Position numbers and translations under genes: made by a program
Assembly: GCA_951812665.1 (NCBI GenBank)
Contig: CATOST010000016.1
Coordinates: forward strand, 151,248-215,247
Source of the DNA: an uncultured Acidobacteriota bacterium
Lineage (GTDB): Bacteria > Acidobacteriota > UBA6911 > RPQK01 > JAJDTT01
Direction: 5' to 3'
Length of the DNA: 64,000 bases
In this document: one piece after another, positions 47,787-56,195 of the stretch
Layout: each line of letters begins with the position of its first letter
How positions within the stretch are numbered: position 1 is the stretch's first letter
The notes under the pieces: model-generated
The model's input: only the letters and a program-made list of their open reading frames with translations
Told to the model about the DNA's origin: nothing
Databases searched by the model: none

Positions 47787-47980
47787 TTCAGTTTCCTTTT
47801 CCGAAGCGAATGCATCATGGGACTCGGTTTCACGGAGATTAGCACAAGCCGTTTCCCGGCGGCAGCAACCGAGTTTGGTGATTCCGTACGGGGACCTGTA
47901 CTCTCTGGTATTCAGTCGGCCCGAGGTGATAGTAGGCAGGGCGGAAAAGCTGCAACGGACGCGGAAATGGAGGTTCGATC

Positions 47981-49444
47981 ATGAGATGGAGAGTGTTGGT
48001 TCTGGGAACGGCGGTCCTGTTGTCGTCTCCTGTGGCGGGAACCGGTTGGGGGAAATCCGATTTCGACGCGTCGTTGGACATCGGCTCCCGGCGGGAACTC
48101 TTCGTCGACTACCATTTGATCGGACAGCTCCGGGGGACCCGCCTGAAACTGCACGTTCCCCGGCCCGGAGGCGTCGCCATCTCCTACGAGAAGCCCTGGG
48201 AGGACTGGAACTCCTTCTACACCACGATCCTCAAGGACGACGAAACCTACCGCATGTATTACCGCTGCGGGCTGGGGCGTCAGTCCTATACCTGTTATGC
48301 CGAGAGCCGGGACGGGATTCGTTGGACTCGTCCTTCGCTGGGTCTGATCGAGATTCAGGGGAGCCGTGAGAACAACGTGATCCTGGACTCGGGTCGCCAA
48401 TTCTGCCCCTTCATCGACGGCCGCCCAGGCGTGCCGGCCGCCGAGCGTTACAAGGCCAACATGGAAGCCAAGGGAGGACTGCTCGGCTACGTCTCCGCCG
48501 ACGGCATTCGTTGGAAGCTGGTTCGCGACAAAGCGATCGTCCCCAGGAAAATAAGGAACCACTTCGACTCCCAGAACGTGATGTTCTGGTCGGAAGCGGA
48601 GGGACGCTACGTCCTCTACTGCCGGCACGCAGTCGGGGGGCGGCGGGCCGTGGCGCGTTCCACTTCCCAGGACTTCCTCAACTGGACCGATCCCGTCCTT
48701 ATGACCTACAGCGATACGGGCGCCACAATCCCGTCCCAGCACCTCTACACCAACCAGACCCACCCTTACTTTCGGGCGCCCCACATCTACGTGGCCCTGC
48801 CGGGCCGTTTTCAAGCCGGCCGCCGGGTCCTGAACGAGGCCCAGACGGCGGAACTGGGAACGGATCCCGGCTTTCCGCGCGATCCTGACTGGAGGGTCCG
48901 GGACATCGCGGACGGCGTCCTCCTGACCAGCCGCGCCGGCACCACCATCTATGATTTCACCTTCCGGGAGAGCCTCATCCGGCCCGGCATCGGCCTCACC
49001 AACTGGACCTCGCGCACCAATTACCCGGCGCTGGGAGTGGTCCCCACCGGCCCGGCGGAGATGTCCTTCTACGTCCAGCGGGACTACGCTCAGAAGACCG
49101 CTCGCCTGGAGCGGATGGTGTTGCGTACGGATGGCTTCTCGTCGGTCCGCGCTCCCTACGAAGGAGGCGAGTTGGTCACCAGGATCCTCCGATTCAGCGG
49201 CAGCGAGCTGGTGATCAACTACGCGACCTCGGCGGCCGGAAGCCTCCGGGTCGAGATTCGGGACTCCGCCGGAAATCCCATCGCCGGTTTCTCGGCGGAC
49301 GACGCCGTCCGGATCATCGGAGACCAGATCGAGCGAGTCGTCACCTGGAAGGGGGGCAGCGACCTCAGCCGGATCGCCGGACAGCCAGTGCGGCTGTGTT
49401 TCTTCATGAAGGACGCGGATCTCTATTCGTTTCAGTTCCGGTAG
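47981..49444 (+). CDS. Exported five-bladed-propeller glycosidase-like protein, paralog 2
   Basis: 487-residue secreted paralog of the proteins at 23763 and 54566. Sec signal RVLVLGTAVLLSSPVAGTG, then IGSRRELFVDYHLIGQLRGT matching the entry of the other two. Blade-like motifs are MYYRCGLGRQSYTCYAESRD with GIRWTRPSLGLIEI, and FWSEAEGRYVLYCRH. The C-terminal beta domain has GSELVINYATSAAGSLRVEI and ends DADLYSFQFR. GGAGG lies eight bases before the ATG. It shows closer similarity to paralog 3 than to paralog 1 in the segment C/Y-AES-DGI-W. No catalytic acids are identified. It is divergent from the esterase gene. Confidence 0.82.
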   Translation: MRWRVLVLGTAVLLSSPVAGTGWGKSDFDASLDIGSRRELFVDYHLIGQLRGTRLKLHVPRPGGVAISYEKPWEDWNSFYTTILKDDETYRMYYRCGLGRQSYTCYAESRDGIRWTRPSLGLIEIQGSRENNVILDSGRQFCPFIDGRPGVPAAERYKANMEAKGGLLGYVSADGIRWKLVRDKAIVPRKIRNHFDSQNVMFWSEAEGRYVLYCRHAVGGRRAVARSTSQDFLNWTDPVLMTYSDTGATIPSQHLYTNQTHPYFRAPHIYVALPGRFQAGRRVLNEAQTAELGTDPGFPRDPDWRVRDIADGVLLTSRAGTTIYDFTFRESLIRPGIGLTNWTSRTNYPALGVVPTGPAEMSFYVQRDYAQKTARLERMVLRTDGFSSVRAPYEGGELVTRILRFSGSELVINYATSAAGSLRVEIRDSAGNPIAGFSADDAVRIIGDQIERVVTWKGGSDLSRIAGQPVRLCFFMKDADLYSFQFR

Positions 49445-49459
49445 GGTGGGAGAAAGGAC

Positions 49460-50479
49460 TCAAACGCCGGGCAGGGCCACCTTGGCCAGGTAGATGCTGG
49501 TCTTCTCTTCGTGGGTTGAGTAGTAGCTGATCCAGAGGAGCCCCTCGTACAGGACCATTCCGGCGTAGCTGGTGTCTCCCCCTGACGGCAACTCCAGAAT
49601 CTCGGTTGCCGTCGCTGCCTCCGGGTCTATCCACCAGAGGAGGGTCCGGCGCTCGCCGTCGGAACGGTGCTGGCGGCCCGACGCCACCAGGCGGCCATCC
49701 GGCAGGACCAGGAGGTCGGGTCCGCCGATGACCACGTTCAGATCCTTCCAGTTCCATTGTGTGTACGGCGGCTGCGAGGTTCCGATCTGGGCGGTGTTGT
49801 CCTCCCCGTCGCGCCGCAAGAGGCAGACAGCGGTTCCATCGTCCCGGAACACGATGGCGGTTTCGTTGGGAGACCCGCGATCGAAAAGGACGGGCACCAG
49901 AGTCTGGAACTGCAAGCCATCTTCGCTCTTGTATAGCCGGACGAACTCGTCCTGGTTGAGGCGGTGGCCGGCGGCCCGGTGGTCGGCGTATGCTCCGCCG
50001 TAGGCCGTCCCTTCATGCCAAGTGACCCGCCAGAGCAGGAAGTCGGGCTCGGCCACCCGCTGAGGGGTGCTCCATTCCGTCCCGTCCCCGGAAAACCAGA
50101 CCAGCGAGTAGAACTCCAGGTGGTCCTCGGCCAGATCCCGCCGGTCCAGGGCCAGCGCCATGAGACGCCCGTCGGGGGTCACTTCCAGCTTGGGGTCCCT
50201 CAGATCCTGTCCCGGTTCTCGAGGAAAGTGGGCAATGGAGGACCACGTTTTCCCGTCCGCCGAGGTGATGATCCGGATGGTCCCGTCGGAGGAAACGTGA
50301 CTTTCTCCTTCCCGAAAAGTGCAGAACCAGCGGTCCTGGAAGCGGACCAGATCGGTGAAGGCGCTATGGGGAGCCCGGTCCCAGATCTTCCGGACCGAGA
50401 CCAGTTCGGCGCCCGGGTCACCGCAGGCGGCCAAGGATGCGGCCAGGAGCAACAGCAAGAATGGATTACATCTCAACAT
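49460..50479 (-). CDS. BNR/Asp-box sialidase-like lipoprotein
   Basis: 339-residue lipoprotein. MLRCNPFLLLLLAASLAAC is a type II signal with lipobox LAAC. The mature part is a six-bladed propeller with Asp-box-like motifs (ITSADGKTWSSIA, WFSGDGTEWSTPQ, KSEDGLQFQTL). RDPKLEVTPDGRLMALALDR is typical of sialidase-like proteins of Planctomycetes and Acidobacteriota. Classic sialidase arginine triad residues are partly visible but not certain. GGAGGT precedes the ATG by about ten bases. The open frame continues to 50881 but the upstream part overlaps the broken DUF4276 gene and is not coding. It converges with paralog 2, 15 bp away. Confidence 0.8.
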   Translation of the reverse strand: MLRCNPFLLLLLAASLAACGDPGAELVSVRKIWDRAPHSAFTDLVRFQDRWFCTFREGESHVSSDGTIRIITSADGKTWSSIAHFPREPGQDLRDPKLEVTPDGRLMALALDRRDLAEDHLEFYSLVWFSGDGTEWSTPQRVAEPDFLLWRVTWHEGTAYGGAYADHRAAGHRLNQDEFVRLYKSEDGLQFQTLVPVLFDRGSPNETAIVFRDDGTAVCLLRRDGEDNTAQIGTSQPPYTQWNWKDLNVVIGGPDLLVLPDGRLVASGRQHRSDGERRTLLWWIDPEAATATEILELPSGGDTSYAGMVLYEGLLWISYYSTHEEKTSIYLAKVALPGV

Positions 50480-50531
50480 TCGGTTCTCTACCTCCGGTTC
50501 GAGACACGAGACGCACGAGACACAAACTGGT

Positions 50532-50541
50532 GACTGTCCCC
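50532..50541 (-). repeat. ggggacagtc motif, copy 1
   Basis: Minus-strand GGGGACAGTC in the 94-bp gap between the BNR lipoprotein start and the end of the DUF4276 gene. Part of a set of five between 50.5 and 60.4 kb. Confidence 0.45.
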
Positions 50542-50573
50542 TTCTCTTCGGGTGATCACCTCCTGAACCGTCC

Positions 50574-51202
50574 TCAACGTCGTTGTGTCTGCGGCAACCG
50601 CTCAAGACGACGGAGCCAACCTGCGAAACGGGGACATTCGGCGCTGATCTTCGGAAGCCCGATGGTCTCTGCAACCAAGGGGCCGTGCAGGCGTTTTCTG
50701 AAATTCGGAAGTATCGCGCCCAGTCTCCTGCTCGGCGCCGTGTGATTCTCGTCGTTGATGTCTTCGGGCGTAGGGAACTGTTGACGGATATGCCGGAGCT
50801 GCCTGATGTGGATTTGACTAATGTCCAGCCCCACTCCTCTAAACCCATCGACGTCCGAGAACAAGATTCCTTCGAACTCATGGCGCTGCACGTAAACGAA
50901 GATTTTAGACTCGTCGAATGCTATGCCAATCTGCTCTTTTACGGCTTCACCGACCGCCCCCTCCAACTCATCGACGGACATCGATTCCTTATCCCGGAAG
51001 CCGTAAAATTTACAAACGAAGAAACATAGTCAAAGTTCCAGAACAGGTTCGCCATATCACGGGCCAAACGTCTTATCTTGACGTCACCATCCATTGAAAC
51101 TGGAACTGCGGCGATAGTGTGGCGGAAGAGACATCTCGCTAAAACACGATTGACGAACTCCACCTCTGTCGGTCCTTCGACCACAAGTCCGAGGCGGATC
51201 AC
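50574..51202 (-). pseudogene. DUF4276-family protein gene, broken by a one-base deletion in a T run
   Basis: Read from the GTG at 51200-51202 the first frame gives VIRLGLVVEGPTEVEFVNRV then, near its end, FWNFDYVSSFVNF. It then hits a different frame. At 51005-51008 the minus strand has TTTT where five T would continue into YGFRDKESMSVDELEGAVGE and on through YVQRHEFEGILFSD to IGLPKISAECPRFAGWL, all DUF4276 features (TOPRIM-like fold). So only one base is missing from an otherwise complete ~210-codon gene. It could be a true mutation, slippage control, or assembly error. The GTG overlaps the ATPase stop by 4 bp (GTGA) with GGAGG six bases upstream, so the two form a coupled pair. ATPase plus TOPRIM-like DUF4276/DUF4435/RloB pairs are known from defence islands. 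Confidence 0.8.
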
Positions 51203-52329
51203 GGACATCCTCCGAGCAGGTTTTTCGTCCACAATCTTCCGGGCGAGTAGTCCTGATCGAGCCATGATGCATACTGGGCGGGGTCGAGCCCTCGAAGCAC
51301 AGTCGCGCCTTCTTGCAATTCAACAACGATCACGCGATCCAGACCAAACGCGTCGACGAGCAAAGGGGACTGGGTTGCAATCATCACCTGCCGGCGGCGG
51401 CTCACGACCTTCACCATTTCAGCCACCAGTTCGATAGCCGTCGGATGCAGCCCAAGCTCGGGTTCGTCGAGTAGAATCACGTCGGGAAGCATTTCCGGCG
51501 GAAGATTGAGCAAGGTGGCCAACGCAAAGAACCGTAACGAACCATCGGAGGTGAGATGGGCGCCGTACGTCTGTTCAGAATTCCTGGCTTTCCACCGAAG
51601 TGAGACCTTTTGGTACTGCTTTTCCAGAACGAAGCGGTCGAAACCCGGCAACACGCGGCCGATATGCCGACAGATGAGTTGAAACCTCCCAACGTCTTCC
51701 GTTTCCAACCGGTGGAGAACCGCGGCCAAATTGCCCCCATGTCCACGGAGAAAGCTATCGTCGGTCGCGTCCCATGACTGTTTGAAGCGGGAGTCGTCGG
51801 AGGTGTCATGGAACTGATAGGTAGAGCAATTGCGCAACAGGTTGACCACCACCGACGCGGTTTTCCGATCTCTTGGGAACCGCCCTTGAGCCGTGGCTAC
51901 GATCTTCGCCTCGGTGTGGCCGCTACCCAACCGTTGCCAATCCGCGCGTGATTCCAATTCGGCGCTACTGTATCGGTATGCTTCGTCGAGAAACATGAGC
52001 CGGTCCGGGTGAGCGTGTGCCAGCACAAAGCGATAGTCATTGCGCCCCGATTCGGTGGCAAGATGAATTTCGGCCTCCATATGCCGCGTGCGCCGCCGCC
52101 CTCTGAAGAACTGGTCGTCCGCTCCTCCCTGCATCTGGACGAAGTCAGCCAACCTGGAGGACCGGAGCATCCAGCTCAACATCTCGAAGAAACGGATGAC
52201 GTTGGATTTTCCGGATCCGTTGGCGCCGATCATGACGGCCACCTGCGGAAGATCCTTGATCTCCACCTTGGCCAGTGAGCGGAACCCCTCAATCCGAAAG
52301 TAGTCAATCCTGGCGTGCATTCTGTCCAT
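51199..52329 (-). CDS. AAA/OLD-like ATPase of the AAA_21 type, paired with the DUF4276 gene
   Basis: SMC/ABC-like ATPase of about 376 residues. The N terminus FRIEGFRSLAKVEIKDL with Walker A MIGANGSGKSN, the signature-like TSDGSLRFFAL, and Walker B DVILLDEPELGLHPTA with the following IATQSPLLVDAF are the AAA_21 set. The middle region is a lid of coiled or helical segments. The start is placed at ATG 52327-52329; a GTG at 52350 and an ATG at 52320 are alternatives, none with a strong Shine-Dalgarno. The gene is coupled to the DUF4276 gene. Such pairs resemble PARIS- and AbiL-like two-gene defence modules, where the ATPase senses phage proteins and the partner acts. Confidence 0.85.
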   Translation of the reverse strand: MDRMHARIDYFRIEGFRSLAKVEIKDLPQVAVMIGANGSGKSNVIRFFEMLSWMLRSSRLADFVQMQGGADDQFFRGRRRTRHMEAEIHLATESGRNDYRFVLAHAHPDRLMFLDEAYRYSSAELESRADWQRLGSGHTEAKIVATAQGRFPRDRKTASVVVNLLRNCSTYQFHDTSDDSRFKQSWDATDDSFLRGHGGNLAAVLHRLETEDVGRFQLICRHIGRVLPGFDRFVLEKQYQKVSLRWKARNSEQTYGAHLTSDGSLRFFALATLLNLPPEMLPDVILLDEPELGLHPTAIELVAEMVKVVSRRRQVMIATQSPLLVDAFGLDRVIVVELQEGATVLRGLDPAQYASWLDQDYSPGRLWTKNLLGGCP

Positions 52330-52703
52330 TATGGTGTTGCCCTTCACCACGTTCGTGTGAGGTGACTTTCGTGCTCGGGACCTGAGAAGTCGTCTCTCTT
52401 GGCTTGCGATTGAAATTCTTTGCCGGTTTTTGCAAGACTTCGAAACTGACCCACATTTCTCAACGACGGGCGTGATTATCGCACAGCCTGTGCCCGGGAG
52501 ATTTCGACAAGAAATGGGGAAATGCCTGAAGTGCGAAAATGAAAAGGGGATGAAAAGGGGACTGTCTGTTTCTACCGTCTCCTTCTACCGCTACGCGTGA
52601 GGGTCACCGCCAATCCTTCGACGATATTCCGATCAAGAAAAACCCCGCCGGGTGGGATCAGCGACCGGGTCGAGTGCTGGCGCCGGCAACCGAGAACGGC
52701 GCA
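52330..52703. other. 374-bp gene-free spacer
   Basis: Between the ATPase start and the sulfatase pseudogene end. It is locally A-rich around 52500-52560 and contains a ggggactgtc motif. No reading frame with a start, no tRNA and no repeat longer than this motif was seen. Expression of the ATPase pair must start here. Confidence 0.5.
52557..52566 (+). repeat. ggggactgtc motif, copy 2
   Basis: Variant GGGGACTGTC preceded by AAAA and followed by TGTTTCT. Part of the same motif set, with T at the central position. Confidence 0.4.
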
Positions 52704-54266
52704 TCATTCTGGTTGCGTGGCCAACAGATGCTGCTGCGACCTGGGAATCCTGTCATATTGCAGCTCGCCGCCAATGAGCCGCATCAAGGGTCTCGGCTCC
52801 CCTTCGGCAGGCGATCCAAACAGGTAGTAGTGGGGCGGTGGTCCCTGAAACCCTGGGACCTGGGCCGCCATCGCTTCGAACCGGGTCATCAGATCCTGGA
52901 CCACCTGGGGATGCTGAGCGGACACGTCATGCTGCTCGCCGGGATCGGTCTCGAGGTTGAAGAGCATCCCGTCGCCGGGTCCGTCGCCGCCGGTCAAGCC
53001 GGGGTATTGGTCGGGCTTGGGCTGCTCATAGGGAGCCAGGATCGTGACTCCGTCCGGACCCCGGCGGTCGACCCACTGCCCCAGCTCCTCCGCCGACGAA
53101 TCGGCGTATCGCCGGGGACCCGGGCTTCGAACATGGAGCTTCCACGGGCCCGAGCGAATCGTGGACAGAGCCGCCCCCTTCATTCCATAGATGCCCTCGT
53201 GGGGGCTCGGGGCCTTCCCGTCCCGAAGCTGGGGCAGGATGTCCTTGCCGTCCAGGACGCGGTCTTCCGGCAGGGGCGCTCCGGTCAACCCGCAAACCGT
53301 CGGGAGTAGGTCGATGGTCCCAGCAGGCTCGGGGTTGACGACTCCGGGGGGAATGACACCGGGAAGGCGAGCGATCAGGGGCACCCGCAACCCCCCTTCC
53401 CAGGTCTTTCCCTTCATCCCCCGCAAGCCACCGGTGGATCCGCCGTACCAGGGGCCGTTGTCCGAGGTGAAGATCACCAGGGTGTCTTCTGACAGATCCA
53501 GATCGTCCAATCTCTGGAGGATCCGGCCCACAGAGTGGTCCAGCTCGGCGATCACATCGGCGTAGAGATCCTCCCTGCTTTCGGGCGTGTAGAAGTCATC
53601 GGACGCCGCCAGAGGCTTGTGGGGCATGGCATGGGCCAGATATACGAAGAAGGAACGGTCCTGGTGGTTCTCGATGAAACGAAGCGCCAGATCGGTGTAG
53701 CGACGGGTGAGGGCGGCCTGCACCACGGGGTATTCCACCACCTCCTCGTTTCGAACCAGCTGTACCGGAAACATGTCGTTGGAATAGAGAATGCCGAAAT
53801 ACTCGTCGAAGCCCTGAGTGCGGGGGAGCCACGGCTCTTCGTGGCCCAGATGCCACTTGCCATAGGCCGCCGTGGCGTAGCCGGCGGTCTTCAGGACCTC
53901 CGCCAGGGTGACCTCCGACGACGGGAGGCCGAAGCCCGAGCGTCCGTCATCGGGTGCGGGGTTGAAGACGACGCCGTGGCGAAACGGGTAGCGGCCCGTC
54001 AGCAGGGTTCCTCGTGAAGGCGCGCAGTAGGGCAGGGGGACGTAGAAGCTGGTCAGCCGGGCTCCCTGGCTAGCCATCCGGTCCAGGTTGGGTGTGCGGA
54101 ACGGGCAGTCGGGGTTGAAACTGCCGATGTCACCTTAGCCCAGATCGTCGGCGAAGATGACAACGACGTTGGGCCCCCTGGAAGGCGGATCGGTCGCGCT
54201 CCCACAGGAAGTCAGGAGCAGCCAACCCACACCGCAGATGGTGGTCACGAGCCTCGCATGATTCAC
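52704..54266 (-). pseudogene. Lipoprotein sulfatase with a stop codon in the DDLGYGD motif
   Basis: Type I sulfatase. From the GTG at 54264-54266 (GGAGAA four bases upstream) a lipoprotein signal (LVTTICGVGWLLLTSC) leads to GPNVVVIFADDLG. The next codon is TAA at 54135-54137, then GDIGSFN continues in the same frame. Normal sulfatases have DDLGYGD here, so a tyrosine codon has become a stop (one base). Everything downstream is intact for 457 codons: YCAPSRGTLLTG with the formylglycine cysteine, GKWHLGHEEPWLP, FTSDNGPWYGG and a normal C terminus. Either the gene is a recent pseudogene, the stop is suppressed, or the base is miscalled. Confidence 0.85.
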
Positions 54267-54565
54267 GGGGTTCTCCTCTCTTTCGACCGTGCCGATCCGC
54301 CCGGGCGGTTGCCGGGCGTCCCTACCGCTCTCTTCTCTTAATAGGGGACAGTCTATTTCTTCCCCGTCCGCAATTCTTCCTCATACGCGTGCAGGTTGGC
54401 GAGGCCTGGCTGGATGTCTCGAGTCGGGGGCATATACACTGGCGTCCACCCAGGACACCCACCGGCACAAGGAAAGAATTGCGGGTACGTTCCCAGCGGC
54501 AGCCGGCCAGAGAAGAATCGTCCGCCCGTGGGGATACCTCTGGGGGGAAGGAAGATCTGGCATTC
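54267..54565. other. 299-bp gene-free spacer
   Basis: Divergent region between the broken sulfatase and paralog 3. It holds a ggggacagtc motif at 54344 and a GGGGGGAAGGAAG stretch that serves the gene at 54566. The frame upstream of 54566 is open but has no coding signature. Confidence 0.5.
54344..54353 (+). repeat. ggggacagtc motif, copy 3
   Basis: GGGGACAGTC preceded by AATA and followed by TATTTCT, like copies 2 and 5. Confidence 0.45.
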
Positions 54566-56065
54566 ATGAGCCAACATCGAAGGACCCGCCGCAGTTGGCT
54601 GAAGTCTACGGGCGTCGTCGGCCTGACGCTGGGAGCCGGAGCTTTCTTGTCGGGTCGGAGCGCCGTACCCGGCCGGGCCGGACCCATCGGCGTCGGATCG
54701 AGGCGGCAGCTGTTTCTGGACGACTACTGGTTCGACCGGTCATGGAATACCCGGCTCACGCTGCATCGTCCCATTCCCCGGGAAGTGGCGCTGGAAAGCG
54801 ACCGGCCCTGGGAAGAGGAAGGCATCCACTACAGTTCGGTCGTCCACTCGGATGGCCGATATCAGATGTGCTATCGGGCGGGCCGGCAAACCTGCTATGC
54901 GGAAAGCGGCGACGGCATCCACTGGATCAAGCCGAACCTGGGCCTGTACTCATTCCAGGGATCCGGAAAAACCAATATCCTGGGAGGTGCCGAGCTTCAC
55001 AACGCCAGCCAGATTCTGGATCCCAATGAGCCGCCGGGAAGTCCCGGGCGTTACAAGATGATCGCCTCTTCCGGTGGGCTTCGCGGCTATGTCTCTCCGG
55101 ACGGTATCGGCTGGAAGCGGGTGCGGGAGACACCGCTGGTCACCTCGGGGCCCTTCGACAGCCACAATACCCTGTTGTGGGACGACGAACGGGGTCTCTA
55201 CGTCATCTACATGCGAGGCGTCGACACCTCGACCGGAGGTCCAGTAATGTGGGATCCCGAGGGCCGACGGTACGTCCACAACCGGCCGGAAGTGGACAAG
55301 TCCCGTTTCAAGGGGGGCCGGCGGGCGATCCGGCGTTGCGAGTCCCGGGATTTCCTCCACTGGTCGGAGCCTGAAATGGTGCTGGCCCGAGACCTGAAGG
55401 ATCCCGCCAACCTCCATCACTACACCAATGCCGCCGTCAATTATTTCCGGGCGGCCCGCAGCTTTCTCATGTTTCCCATGGTGTTCTACGTGAGGGACGA
55501 CAGGAGGCTGGGGTATCAGACCGGGCTCTCCGACGTTCAACTGGCCGTCAGCCGGGATGGTGTGCATTGGAAGCGGCCGCTTCGGAAGCCTTTCCTGAGC
55601 CCTGGTCTGGAACCGCGCAATTGGGTCGACCGGAATCCCATCATGGGGCAGGGGGTGGTGCCGACCGGACCGAACGAGATTTCCATGTATTACACGGAGC
55701 TGTATCGCTCTCCGGAATGCCGGCTCCGGCGCTGCTCGCTCCGGAGCGACGGTTTCGTGTCGGTGGAGGGTCCCTACGAAGGATGGGGAGAATTCACGAC
55801 CCGGCCCATCGTCTTCAGCGGCGGCCGGCTGGAACTCAACTACAACACGAGCGGAGGGGGCGGCCTTCGGGTCGAGCTCCAGGACGAAACCGGAGCTCCC
55901 CTTCCGGGCGTGGGAATGAAGGATTGCCCTAGAATCTCCGGAGATCGAATCGGGGGAATCGTGCGGTGGGAACCCCGGGTCGACCTCTCCCGCTTCGCCG
56001 GCCTTCGGGTTCGTCTGCGGATCCGCCTCCGGGACGCCCATCTGTACGCATTCCGGTTTCACTGA
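54566..56065 (+). CDS. Tat-exported five-bladed-propeller glycosidase-like protein, paralog 3
   Basis: 499-residue paralog of the proteins at 23763 and 47981, but with a twin-arginine signal (RRTRRSWLKSTGVVG, then LTLGAGAFLSG) instead of a Sec signal. The entry GVGSRRQLFLDDYWFDRSWN, blades MCYRAGRQTCYAESGDGIHW and RRCESRDFLHWSEPEMVLAR, the segment GVVPTGPNEISMYYTELY and the C-terminal RDAHLYAFRFH all match the family. The Tat route implies folding or cofactor loading before export. A GGAAGGAAG run lies about twelve bases before the ATG. The function is presumably polysaccharide recognition or cleavage; no catalytic acid is assigned. Confidence 0.82.
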   Translation: MSQHRRTRRSWLKSTGVVGLTLGAGAFLSGRSAVPGRAGPIGVGSRRQLFLDDYWFDRSWNTRLTLHRPIPREVALESDRPWEEEGIHYSSVVHSDGRYQMCYRAGRQTCYAESGDGIHWIKPNLGLYSFQGSGKTNILGGAELHNASQILDPNEPPGSPGRYKMIASSGGLRGYVSPDGIGWKRVRETPLVTSGPFDSHNTLLWDDERGLYVIYMRGVDTSTGGPVMWDPEGRRYVHNRPEVDKSRFKGGRRAIRRCESRDFLHWSEPEMVLARDLKDPANLHHYTNAAVNYFRAARSFLMFPMVFYVRDDRRLGYQTGLSDVQLAVSRDGVHWKRPLRKPFLSPGLEPRNWVDRNPIMGQGVVPTGPNEISMYYTELYRSPECRLRRCSLRSDGFVSVEGPYEGWGEFTTRPIVFSGGRLELNYNTSGGGGLRVELQDETGAPLPGVGMKDCPRISGDRIGGIVRWEPRVDLSRFAGLRVRLRIRLRDAHLYAFRFH

Positions 56066-56130
56066 TCCCGGTGTGCCTGGTTTCGGAACCGGGGAGCTCG
56101 CCGAAATTGGGCTTGAGTTCCGATACGTTG

Positions 56131-56140
56131 GACAGTCCCC
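56131..56140 (-). repeat. ggggactgtc motif, copy 4
   Basis: Minus-strand GGGGACTGTC, just upstream of the DUF3604 gene. It lies against TTGGAC (56128-56133) and TATTCT (56150-56155), which could be that gene's promoter. Confidence 0.4.
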
Positions 56141-56195
56141 CTCGGTTGTTATTCTTCAGACCGACCGGATCACCACCCTTTTCGGAGGAACCTCT

